This document shows, piece after piece, positions 48,683 through 59,816 of a stretch of 64,000 nt of DNA. The first letter of the stretch is position 1, and each line of letters begins with the position of its first letter. The stretch comes from Armillaria gallica (Eukaryota; Basidiomycota; Agaricomycetes; Agaricales; Physalacriaceae): NCBI GenBank assembly GCA_037576215.1, contig JBANDB010000009.1, forward strand, positions 124,001 to 188,000. The letters run 5' to 3'. Below the pieces are notes generated by a model. It searched no databases. It worked only from the letters and a program-made list of their open reading frames with translations, and was not told the DNA's origin. Made by a program: the position numbers and the translations under genes.

Positions 48683-48967
48683 AAGCGCACGGAAATTGCA
48701 GATTTTTTTCAGGTCCTGTATCTTCGCGTTTTTACTCATTTTTGGCTCGTTGTCTCTCTCTCAGGAAATGTTATACATCTGGAAGTATTGAATACATCTA
48801 CCTCTATCTTGTACAAGGAACATACATATAATTGCAATGCCTAGCCGACAGTCACATGATTGGTAAGTTACCTCCACAAAAGTTCCTTCCAGTGAGGGGA
48901 GGTAAGTTACCGGTAATAAACTCAAGTGTAATGAAACCTAGGTTTCGTGCGCTACCCTAATGCGTTT

Positions 48968-50340
48968 AGTTGGTCTATTTTTAGACCCACTCTTGAGTCT
49001 TCCACTAAACGTTTGTTAGGCCATAAGCTCAATTACCTTCCAATCCCATTCATGCAAAGAGAATTCTGTCCTGCCACCCTTAACAGGACGCTTAACCCCA
49101 AGCTGACTTGTCTTGATCTTTGCCTCTTTGTGATCCACTGGCCTTTCACCGGTTATCTCTGCCCTTCTGCTATTTCAGAAAGACTGATACCTAAATCAAA
49201 TGTTAGCCAGAGGTAGGTACAACCCTTTAAAATTTGGGGCCAACTCGGACCGTAACCCTAAATCCACCTTGTCCAGAGATACTCCCTTCTTTTATTGTCT
49301 TTTCTTCCACTATTTAGTCGCCTTGGCTATCATTGAATGTTTGACTTCTGGCAGTACCTACAAATGGAACATCCCCTTCGTCATTTGGAGGAGAGAACTG
49401 CGTATATGCACACTAATCAGGGTGAGAAAGGTTTTAGTTAACTCTGTGCAGCTCCTGATGATATCTCGCTCCACAGGCCATTGATATCATACAGAATCGT
49501 AATCCTGTCATCATACGTCGGCCTTCTATCTAAGCGGTTCAATGACCTGATGACCTGATTATAACATACATTCATGTGAATGCCGATTCGGATATCAATG
49601 GACGAAAAGTTTGTGAATCCACTCAGTGCAGCTGCAGCACCCATTGTTAATATAAAGTGTTACGTCTTTGTAGACACTACTTGAGCTCGCGCTCATCAAC
49701 AAAGCCTCCAGCCTGTGCTTAGTACTTGGTCAAGACGTCCTCCTCTCTTAACCAGTGTGTGTCACCATGACGTCCTACCTGGCCGTCATTCTTTGCGGGT
49801 ATGTCATCCATATTTATGATTAATTTTGAGCCTAAACTCACTGCGATCTAGCTATCGACAAACATGTAATTGTTCTGCTGCTTAGGTAGCGTTGGTTTCT
49901 ATACACACTTTCTGCTCTCGTTCAAAATTCTGATAGGGATATACTTATCAATGGATAAGTTCTGCAGGACTAAGCATTGGTAGTATCCCATGCTCCTCGA
50001 AATTTTTCATGATCTTCTATTCACGTTCCTTGTTTGTGATCCAATTCCACCCTGATATTGTAGTTGGCACTCTGTAAAACGTGAAATGAACCATTCATGA
50101 TGGCATGTATAAGGAATTGAACTGAGCAAAAATGTATCTTTTCAAATCGACATGTACCGCTTTAGCCATTGACATGCTCTATGCGCGTTCACGCGTGTAA
50201 TTTTGCGATTTACAATAATAAGTACAGGCAACGGTGCTCAGATACTAAGGCAATGAGAAAAACAACAGAGCACAGTGTTTATAATGCCAGTAATGAAATT
50301 ACCAGAGTAAAGCTGGGTGGAGCGCATGGCTTAACCTGAG
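48968..50340 (+). repeat. Decayed repeat continuing past the MITE nest
   Basis: 48968-49210 continues the similarity to 20870-21100 that the nest interrupts. 49285-49360 resembles 640-760. 49386-49560 carries the coding-like pattern and a GTACGTC-like intron start. A minus-strand tRNA-like relic lies at about 50090-50170 (GGCTAAAGCGG, then AGTTCAATTCC). No gene. Confidence 0.55.
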
Positions 50341-51300
50341 GATAGTACTAGAAAGGCTGTACTAGGTATGAAGTCCCAACGTTTGACACCAAGTGCTCTG
50401 ACAGGGCACAGCACGCGTGCGCTAAGAATAGCACAGAACACGCTTATGAGAGAATTACAACTTCGTGCAACATTGATCTATGACGCGCAAGGCACGGCAG
50501 ACCCGGAACCTAGAGCTCTAGGCTGTATGATGTCAGAACTCGAGTAAATCCGAAGTTTCTGACCTCAGCCGAAGCACGCAAGGTCTAGACAAGAGACTCG
50601 TTGCCTTCACTACTACAAGACTTCCTTAAGAGAATATATTAAAGCAAAATAGAGTCGCGCACTAGGCTGCAACTCCAAGGAGATAGCAACCGACGTCGCA
50701 ACGCTCAGAGACAGGATCTGGCCCCGAGCCAGGCTCCTGAGTCAGCGCCAAGCGATGGCGTGCTAATGGCGACATGCGCGGGATGCAGGCGAGGGAGCTC
50801 GGCAACTTAAATGATACTATATTTGGTGGTACGAATTTGTAGGACGTAGAATAGATAAATAGCGCAGTGTAATTGTAGTGTACAAGTTTCGGACCCCCAT
50901 TGTAGTCGCGCGCAAGCCTTCAGCTTGACGCTGTAGCTTCTGGATCAGTTTGTAACTTCGAGCGAGAGAATAAACCTAGAATTGATATCATACCAAGTGA
51001 ATTGAGTCGCGCGCGAGGCATAGAAAGCTAACGCGGCGCTTGTGTGACTGTTGATTGGTTGGGTGATGTGACGTTAGCGAGTTAAGTCGGTATCGGCACA
51101 CGGGGGGCGAATCAAGGACCGGGTAAAAGACACCTCGATTCGGGGGGAAAAGGTAAGAAAGACTACGGTAATTCTAGGCATGACTGAGTATTTATACGTA
51201 GATAAGAGTGGAGTGCATAGATAAGCATATATCAAATAAATTCCGGGTTTATGTTACGAAAAAGGAAGTAGAACGGGCCCATCCGTTACAGGTGACTTGC
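50340..51300. other. CpG-rich segment of unknown origin
   Basis: About 1 kb with many CG dinucleotides (e.g. gagtcgcgcgcgaggc) between CpG-poorer neighbours. It has no long frame and no match elsewhere in the window. A TAACCTGAGGA string appears at both edges (about 50334 and 51306). It could be a solo LTR or another insertion; I cannot define its ends. Confidence 0.35.
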
Positions 51301-51387
51301 GCTCTAACCTGAGGAGAAGAGTATAGTGTCATTGAGGACGCGCTCTTGTGCTTTGAGGGTTTCTTGTGACACGAGGCACTACAGGTG

Positions 51388-51592
51388 GCAGAGGTTCAAA
51401 CCCTTTGGCTTGATTAGTGCTCGCTTGAGGGTATATATTTCCCAAGTGGCATAGGTTCAAACCCTGTGGCTTGCGGACGGTGTTTTATAAGGTTTTCTGT
51501 GTCTCTGGATCGCATAGGTTAGAACCCTGTGGATCTACGATCGGTTTGGAAGCTTGAGCGCGTAGGTTTGAACCCTGTGGCTTTAGTGGAAG
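51388..51592 (+). repeat. Four spaced B-box-like repeats
   Basis: Four copies of a ~23-bp unit (consensus gcataggttcaaaccctgtgg) start near 51388, 51449, 51510 and 51561, spaced 50-62 bp apart. Each contains GGTTCAAACCC or a variant, resembling the T-arm/B box of a tRNA gene. The spacers are unrelated, so this is neither a tandem satellite nor a CRISPR array. Confidence 0.6.
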
Positions 51593-51599
51593 GTTCTGT

Positions 51600-52320
51600 G
51601 AAGTGTTTCTGCTTGGAGCGCGAAGCTTTGAGTCGTGGGTTGGGTGTTTTAAGTCGTTTGAGGTCATTTCATGTGTCGCTCTAGACTTAGTGAGGGTTTT
51701 GTGGACGTCTCTCGACGTTGCGTGTACTGTACTACACCTTTGCCTTGAGGCCCAGCGACAAACTGTCGCTCCTCTTGTTATTAAAAGCCCTTGGACTTAG
51801 AGAAATCCAGATACTAGACGCACGCTATTGCTATACGTTTGTATCCTATATTCTGAGAGTTGCCTTGCCTTGTTTCTATCTGCTTCTATCGCATCAGAAT
51901 CCCCCATGAACTTGAGGGTTTGTGTGTGTAGTGTTGGGTGTGGGTGTGATCAGTGTCTTCGACGCTGTTGCATTTCTAGCTTGCGCGCACAGAGTCTCTT
52001 CACTGTTAAGACAAAGTGGTATGTTTAAGCAAGGCAGCACGAGATGATCAGCTCTATGCAAATTCATGATGAGTCTCCTCTCGATAGGTGGTTGGATGAT
52101 GAAAAGCTTTTTATCCTAGTTGTATACCTGCTGTCTCGTATAAGCAGTCCGAACCGTGGGACAACTTTGGCTTTAGAGGATTATACTGTGTCCATCAGGA
52201 AGACACAAGGGCAACATGACTGGGCCATTGAGCAGAGTCGTATAATTCTCTACATACTTGGGATTTAGTTCAAGAATGCGAAGTGAGAAGGAACATCATC
52301 TGCTCCTAGGCCTGGTGTAT
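51600..52320. other. No gene recognised
   Basis: Frames of 60-75 codons on both strands lack domain support. Confidence 0.35.
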
Positions 52321-53525
52321 TGTAATCGTAAGTCCGTCTTGCCATCTAAGCTCTTGACGACCTGATTCTCATGTATCTTCCGTGCCGAATACCAACTGCT
52401 GTTAACCTGTTCCCTACCCTTGCCGTCTTCCCATTGCAGTCCAATCTTTATCTAGGTCAGTGCAGGGTTTCATGTTTTTTCGAGCCTGAATAACCGTGAA
52501 TGCTTTCAAGTTATATCACCCAGATGGTCGTTTTCCATCTCCACTCTCCGACCACGTGCATTCCACCACCAGAGTAACCATTACACAACACTGACATGTC
52601 GAAGGGGACACGTGGATGGCGGGGACCACGAACGGGGATCGAACCCCACAAAAATGGTCAAAATTCTCACCTTCAATCGCAAAGCAGCACTTGCAGCCCT
52701 TGAACTAAAGTGCTACATGTCTTTATGAGCGGTTCGCCTCGACTGTGGCTGTATAGACGCCCTTGCTTCGATTCTCGAATCCTACCACACCGTGGTTTGG
52801 ATATTCAAGGCTGATGATGCAGCCAGAAATGAAAAAATCAAATACTGCGGAGACTGAGCTCTTACCACTCAGATGGTCAGTTTTATCTGACCCGACGCAT
52901 TGTTTCTTCATCCCTCCCGTTCCAAAGCGACTAGTTTCCCTTGCGATTAAAAGGCCTGGTCTTCCCACATCTGAGTGCGCAATCTTTCATCGACCACGAG
53001 TACAAAATGTATCACTCATTAAAGCTATATCCGGTATTCCATTCCCAGTCGGTTCTTGTGATATCCCTATCGTGCTAGACTTTTGAGGCCAAATCGGAGT
53101 CGACTGGTATGGTATTCCGAATATTCCGGAATCAATGGGACACACATGCTGATTATGGCTAGCTGTGAGCATGCGGTCAATCAGGAATTGTTTAGTCAGG
53201 TTGCTTCGCGTGGGACGTTCATTGGTTCGTTATTTCAAGGAAGAAACATTGAGGAAGTGACATGTATTGTAACGGGAAAATTTCTCCTGCTTTAGCTTTA
53301 TAACTTTCCAGGTAATGAACATGCAGAGATTCAATGCCTTCGTAACAAGTCATCTCGACTCTGCTAGCCAAAATCGTATACCTACTCATCCCTTTTCATC
53401 GATGTTGGTTTCAACTAATTATGATCCACCGTACGCCCGAAAGATGCTACTAATGGAATTGCAGCCAAGCACTGGATTTATCAGACCGTTACATCTTGGT
53501 TACATCGTTCAATTGGGTGGAACAT
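52320..53525 (+). repeat. CpG-poor copy of 21.4-22.6 kb
   Basis: Ordered similarity to 21360-22620 with many CG to TG or CA differences. A minus-strand tRNA-like relic at 52630-52715 keeps a strong B box (GGGGTTCGATCCCC). Confidence 0.65.
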
Positions 53526-55145
53526 GACTGGCCTTCACTAGGTTGGTACAAATCAATTCTGTAAAGTCCAATTGGTATGTGGATCAAACCTGGATACACA
53601 TACATTGAGCACATCATCTTTGAATATTATTGATGTCATAGCATGTTTCCTTATTTCTGAGGGTTATAATCGAGAGATCAAAGTTGTAGCTGGCTTCAAT
53701 ATCTCGGAGCAGAATCAAGTGAAACCAGCCGTATCATTGTTCGGTTTTCTGCAATGTTTCATCTTTTTCCAATCCAGAAGAGTTCTGACTCAGTGGGAAT
53801 CGAACTCCAAAAAGTGACCGACAGTCAAGATATGACTTGGTATGCAATACTGTAGCTGTTAGGCGAAGAGGCTACAATTTGTGTGGAAGAGGATGAACGG
53901 GCCGGTCTCCTGGCGTCCGACCTGGACGGGGCACTATTTGCATGTATTGATTCTGGTGGACGTTACTCTTTTGTCACCAAAACTTTGGCCTAGCTTTGGC
54001 TCGCATACAGTTATACTCGTCTTCTGGGAGCATACCGGTGAACGCGACAAAAACCTGCAGTTCTGGCTCGCTCATACTCTGGTGACACCATAGATCTATG
54101 GAAAAGATTCAAAGGAAGAACAGCGACCTCTGACAGATCTGATGGCTCAGACTAGGCAAGTCCTCAGGCCAATGGTGCATGATAGTCAGACATTTGGAAC
54201 AAAGAGCTGATGGAACCAAGACGCCGAAGATGGTCGCCAGCAGTGCTAGCAAGAGGCACCACATGGCGAAGAGGCAAATATCATCTCGATGCCAATGATC
54301 ATCGACTTATGGCAGCACCAAACCGATGATCTTGAAAATGACATCTTCCCTCAGAAGCTCGAGGATCTCTCTCATCGTCTGGCATCGATAGCCATCGCAG
54401 TGGCAAGGCTCACCGAATGTTTTTTGAACCAACCAAAGCCGAGATGGACATGCAAAAGAATGGGCCATCTTACGAGGTCTCAAACCACGGTTTCTTCAGA
54501 TCCAGCCTCCTACTGCTACTTAGCGGTCTCAAGATCTCATCGACATCACTAAGCTCGACGGCGCACGATAATTCCTCGCAATTCCATCACTCACCTGCCA
54601 TCTCTTAACCTCCTGGAAGCTCTGTATCGCTTCCTGCCGCTGTACATCCTTTCATTCACAGCGCAGCGAATATACTGCAGCTCCCCCACTCAACTGAGTA
54701 TGTCACATCTTATCCAGCCCTTCTCTGACTCACCCGCCTTTTATCATCCAGTCCTCGCATCCATGATAGTAAGGCTCAACAAATGCATACCCCCCGCGCT
54801 GGTCAGATCTTCTGGTTTCCATTGATTTCCTATGGCAATGATCTAGCTGACCCTTTCCTAGATACTGGATTCGAATGTAGCAAGGACTAGCGTGGCGAAT
54901 GTTGATGCTCATCATCGGTATACTGATTGCATCGTCGTTGTGTCTGAAGGAGAGTACTGCATATATGTGTACCAGTTAGGGAGTACAAGCTGTGTTTGGC
55001 TCTGTGCGACTCCTTATACCATCGCGGAGTTCCTGACATAACAAAGCAATTGTATGTCAGCATTTTCGTCTCAATGGTTTGGCATCCTTCTGACATATGG
55101 GTATAGATACTTTCATGTAACTACTGTACAGAATATGACTGGATG
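53525..55145 (+). repeat. 1.5-kb repeat module, copy 7 of 7
   Basis: Paired with copy 4 and CpG-poorer than it. The fossil intron is at 55052-55106 (GTATGTC, CTGAC, GTATAG). A minus-strand tRNA-like relic lies at 53795-53875. Confidence 0.7.
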
Positions 55146-57284
55146 TCAACTTTACCTAGCATGACATCAGGAAATACCCTATGTACTCATGAACGAACCT
55201 TGCGCAACCAATGGGAGCAAATCTACCTCTTGCCTTCAAGTTGCACCATCGCACTTTTGTCTGTCTCAAACTGTGGAGGTCGCTTCCATTCTCGTTACCT
55301 GACGTTTATGGGAATCCTTTTCCCTATATGACGGTCACCGCTACCATGTCAAGTCCCACACCCATTTTCGATGCTTGCCCTTAACTCTCAAAGCAGCCTG
55401 GTTTCACTGCGACTGTAGCCGAGAGCCAATGCCACTTCAAGAAAAAAGTCAGTTAAAACTCATTTCACTTCACCTGTCCTTCACTGTGACCATGAATGAT
55501 CTTCTTTTAATTGTCAGGTCTGAAGCTAATCTAGAAGTACACGCTTCAAATATCTTACTGAATGACAGCCATCCAAGAGAATTGCTCCCCGCTACCAGTA
55601 GCGCAACGACAACATACCATACCTCGTGGCCTTTTGCCCTGGTTTGTCATCTGCTTCAACATAATCATTGATTTGATATCGACAGACGTTGAATCTCTCA
55701 GCTGATCATCCGTCGCTAGGCCAATTGCTTCTCTGCTACAGGGGATCGAACAGACGAAAAAAATACTCTCCCTCACATAATGCAGCACCCGCCTCTAAGC
55801 CAGAGTGTTGCATCTGTGTGGGTGAGATTTAAGCTCATTGCAGAAGTCCCTTGCAGCTTATCTTGGAATCATACACTCTTTTGTCACAGGACATGTATTC
55901 TTGTCACTCGCAATGAGTAACAGGACTGTTATTAATGAGCAGATCGGAACACGTTGTGAGACAACACGTACTGCTCCGGTCCCCCGAACCCACGGCACAT
56001 TCATGATGGGCGAGTGGTAAAATACTGGCTTTGTGAAACACGCTCTATGTGTGGGATGCCACGCAGCTGACGGCACACCTATAGCAACAGCACTGAATGC
56101 GGGACCCAGGATATCGAGCTGAGGGAATCTTTGAATCTGTGGGGAATACTAGCGTTCTTGAAGATGACCTGCCAGTTGTAGGTAAATTATCGATGCATGA
56201 CTTTGTGATTATCTCAGTCACCGACATCTTAATTCATTAGATCAGCCAATAGTTAGAACGATGATGGTACAACGGTCGCCTTCCCATTTTGCTTACTAGC
56301 AAACCAAAGGGGTTCGATGGCCCTTCGGTGTATCTGTGACGAAACCTGAATCTTTTTGTTTGATCTTTTGCTTCTAGTTAGCAAAATTGACTCATCGTCC
56401 TGATGACTTCAGCACTTCCTCAGCTGTGCATTTTGACCCTGAGCATCATAAATGGTAAACTTCATCCCATCCCTGAACTCGCCTTGCTCGTTTAGATGGT
56501 GTTAGACAGGAATCCACAGCTAAAGTAGCTCTCATCTAATCATTGTCTAAACCTCAACAGACATGTAATCTTTAGATTTTTCTGTCGCAACTTCTCTGTG
56601 TCTTGAGGTCAAGATGCTTATACCCCTCGACGATGAGGATTGAACTGATCCAAAATGATTGATGGTCTAGCACAATGCAGCACCTGCTGCTAAACTAAAG
56701 TGCTACGTCCATGTGGGCTAAATTTTTGGCTTTTCAAATATGATTCTGCCTGTTGTCATCCTCCTCTACGAGTCATTGCGTATCACAGTGACATCCAACC
56801 TGGAGGCTGGCTGTCGTTACCTCTGGGTACCTCATCCATATCAATGGGGAAAGGCAAGGCTATTGATAAGTAGTTGCTTAGATACCAACAAATGTGTAAT
56901 CCTTTTTTTCTGCCTCCAACAGGGTGATATCTATTTTGTAGATTGGATATATCATCATGCTGATGGTACTGCCGTTTTCAATTTTTCGAAGGTGAGCGAG
57001 TGGGAGGTGGGTTAGAGCATGATTTACATGACAATGGCATTACAGCAGACCAAGAGGGTTATTTCTCTAGGAAGATATTGTAAGGCTTAGTGGCTTTCAA
57101 GTCTTTCCTATAGCATTCCATCTGATAACTTTTTTTTCTTTGGGCATTCGATCCCCACTTGTCGACGGTTCAGCTCTCGTCATCTGTTAGCCCAGCAATC
57201 ACGCATCACTTGTGTAACTCAAAGTCATGTGAAAAAGAAGCAGTGATTAAAATATAAGGTAAAGGCCACATGAAAAGCCATTTG
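55145..57284. repeat. Decayed CpG-poor DNA with tRNA-like relics
   Basis: 55150-55400 matches 24180-24540. Minus-strand tRNA-like relics lie at about 55740-55815 and 56635-56710, and a plus-strand tRNA-Gly-like relic at 56258-56332. No intact gene. Confidence 0.5.
56258..56332 (+). pseudogene. tRNA-Gly-like relic
   Basis: The acceptor ends ACGATGA and TTCGGTGT, an A-box-like TGGTACAACGG and a B-box-like GGTTCGATGGC remain; the anticodon arm is destroyed. Fifth copy of the family in the window. Confidence 0.55.
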
Positions 57285-57292
57285 TCAAGATG

Positions 57293-58209
57293 CAAGGGCA
57301 AGGGGGTCTGAGGATTGCAAAAAAAATACATCCACTCAACTTTTTTTTTTAGCCTCCAGCCAGCCGACCGACCGACCGCCATGGGAGTAACATACTAAGT
57401 TGGTGCAAAACATACCATATTGGTAAAAGCACCACCACCGGCAAGTCAACATTACTGGTATAGCCGCTCAACCCAGTCATAGATGGGTGGCAGTGTCAGC
57501 CTACTATATCCCCTTACCCCCTTCCTGGAACCTTTGCATGGGTCACAAAATAATTGGGGCACTTCAGACCCTATATACCAAGGTCAGAAGCAAGGTTAAG
57601 CTTATTTTACTCAGTTTTTACCATGTACATGACAGGAATTACCCCAAAATGCTGTAAAAAAAATCCATAGAGAATTTTTTTTAAGACCCCATTGAGCTGA
57701 CCAACCAACCAACCGGGTATTCTAGCTTGATGGTCTGGTACCCTCTTGTGCAAGGGGGTTCTGGATCATTGTTCCAGAATATCGGGTCGGTCGGTCGGTC
57801 CCCTTTGAGGCTGCTTAAAAAAAATCTATATTGATTTTTTTTGGTACTTCTGAGGGGCATTTTAGGCATGATCTGTGTAAATTCAATATATTCACAGCTA
57901 AAGAGATACTATAGTGTACATATTGGTTGATAAAATTTCTCCAAACCCAATCCTAACCTCAGGAGAAAAATAAGAAAAGGGATGGTATGACCAAAGGTGG
58001 GTCCAGCAAAGACCGCTTATCCCTTTCCAGTAGTAAAGACCAGCCACTACCGGTAACCTTTCATTACTGGGTGGCAGTGCACTGACCAATGCCATATGTT
58101 CTACCCATACTGAGTATGGTATTCCCACAGAGGTCTGTCGGTCGGTCTGGCGAGGGCTTAAAAAAAAAACCAACTGGGTGTAATTAAAAAGAATTCTCAG
58201 ACCCCCTTG
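57293..58209. mobile_element. 917-bp palindromic hAT-like MITE
   Basis: Inverted termini of roughly 100 bp start CAAGGG and share CAAGGGGGTCTGAG, a T-run, a GACC/GGTC tetranucleotide run and an A(G)TAACATACT-like segment. An exact 8-bp duplication TCAAGATG flanks it (57285-57292 and 58210-58217). A second inverted pair inside (about 57675-57725 and 57770-57845) repeats the T-run plus GACC pattern, making a palindrome within a palindrome. It has no transposase. Confidence 0.85.
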
Positions 58210-58217
58210 TCAAGATG

Positions 58218-59368
58218 TGTCAAGACACATCTATCACATGCATTGATCTGGTATAAATCGGACCAAATATGCTTATTGTCATCATTTCTTCTTTTCTCCA
58301 TCCATTGCACTCCTTTGGCTAAGATTGGTTTTGAGGTAAGCTACAGATGCTCGTTCTACTTTCTTATGTCATCAAATTTTATTGGGCAGTGCTACATAAA
58401 ATTGCATGACCATGCTAAAGACAAGTACTCAGTATGGATGGACCCCAATTGTGAAGCAAGGCAATTCATGAGAGGAAGATGGAGATATGCCAGTACATGC
58501 AGTGTGAGCAGTCAGGATAGATGTCTTGGACTTGGATGCTTATGTGGTGCATGCATGACCCATATACTGTAGTATTCAAAACAGTTCAGCAGTCATGCAT
58601 CACAGAGGCCCTTGATATGCTGAAATTTGGCTGATGTCACTAGTCACAACCAGACCTGACAAAATGACCCCTCTGTGACCATTGATTTTTGGCCAGAATT
58701 GACCCTAAAAAGGGCAGAAATGATGAACATTTTCTCCATGTCATAGAGCACTGAGCTCCCTGCCAAATCCATTTTTTCGTCAGGCTGGTCATGGTCACAA
58801 TTGCCTGTTGAACCATTTTAAATACTACAGTATTTAGCATTTGAAATTGGCAAAAATTTTGTTAGTGACTATCTGCTCATCATAGCAACAGTCTGACTGG
58901 AAAACTCTAATGAAACAATGCCTGCAAGTCATTCAGTTAATATCATGCCTCACTTCATTTCAGGACATCTTCACAAATCGGTTAGGACAATCCAAGGTGC
59001 ATACCCTTCCAGTCTGCAGAAGCTGTCCTTCTAATATCCTATCCAGGCTCTTTGAAAGCTGGGATGTAATTGACAATTCTTAACCCAGCTACTCCACAAC
59101 AAAGATGAATACCTTAGAAATCCAATGCACCTTTGTTCTGATGCCATCTACAGTACTCCACTCATATACATGTGCAGTCTGTCATGCTGCCTGATCACCA
59201 TCATTTTTACTGCCATTGACTTTCTCATCAAATTCTAGACAATACAAATGTGCATATAGCCAACCCTTGTCACCAGCTTGTACTGAGCAGACCTGAAGTC
59301 CCCTTGAATAGTATTCTTGGTGAACAGAGTTTAGTCCAGCCATCTATTCTCTAGGAGATTCAAGATTC
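58218..59368. other. Almost CpG-free decayed DNA
   Basis: Two coding-like relics: plus strand 58320-58570 (FIGQCYIKLHDHAKDKY), and minus strand about 59340-59100 (EYYSRGLQVCSVQAGDKGWL, then YEWSTVDGIRTKVHW) with stops. Neither family is recognised. CG dinucleotides are nearly absent. Confidence 0.4.
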
Positions 59369-59781
59369 TGTAATCTGGAAGTGGGTCAATATTAGACCCG
59401 AACCCCTAACTAGAGTAAGTGACGGCTGTCTCGCATTCAGGCAGTCACTGTCAAGTCTCTAACTGATAGGAGATAAGGCTAACTCTTAGCTTTCAGCAAC
59501 AATTAGTGAAATAAGTTTGGTATGGATTAAAGATAGTTCGAAGCTGGGGAATACACAGTGAGAACTACTACTTAAATACTAAAAGTGAGGGTCTAAGAAT
59601 AAGCCATTTGAGAAGGATAGAACTCGAGCACGCAATATCGAAGTGGTATCACACGAGTGATAACATGGGAACTGGACGATAGTATGAGAACATTGAGCGA
59701 GTACTTGGTTACGCACCGGATGAAGCGGCCCAGGATGGTGGATTAGGTAAGTAAAAGGAAAAAAGTGAATAAATCATAACA
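59369..59781 (-). mobile_element. 3' LTR of Ty3 retrotransposon
   Basis: On the minus strand the segment starts TGTTATGATT at 59781, directly after a purine tract (AAGGAGGGGGTAA, 59794-59782) typical of a polypurine tract, and ends in TTACA at 59369. That gives an LTR of about 413 bp with TG...CA ends. The other LTR is outside the window, so the ends cannot be checked by comparison. Confidence 0.7.
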
Positions 59782-59816
59782 TTACCCCCTCCTTAAGGCA
59801 GGCATCCCGACTGCTG

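Larger units (their letters stand above)
47544..48959. mobile_element. Outer hAT-type MITE (nest of three)
   Basis: The termini are inverted (TAGGGCAGCGCACGAAACC and, reverse-complemented at the right, TAGGGTAGCGCACGAAACC) and flanked by an exact 8-bp duplication ATGCGTTT (47536-47543 and 48960-48967). Without the two inner insertions and one copy each of their duplications the element is about 400 bp. It has no transposase. The 8-bp duplication and TAGGG ends suggest the hAT superfamily. Frames inside, such as 48449-48844, are not genes. Confidence 0.88.

Noticed and set aside
48449..48844. 131-codon plus-strand frame
   Set aside because: It spans the right half of an inner MITE and the outer element; two insertion junctions make it a chance frame.
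51388..51592. Possible CRISPR array
   Set aside because: Units vary in sequence, spacers are uneven, only four copies exist and the DNA is eukaryotic.
52625..52720. Intact tRNA on the minus strand
   Set aside because: B box and T arm are good, but the 5' sequence does not pair with the 3' acceptor side, so it is only a relic.
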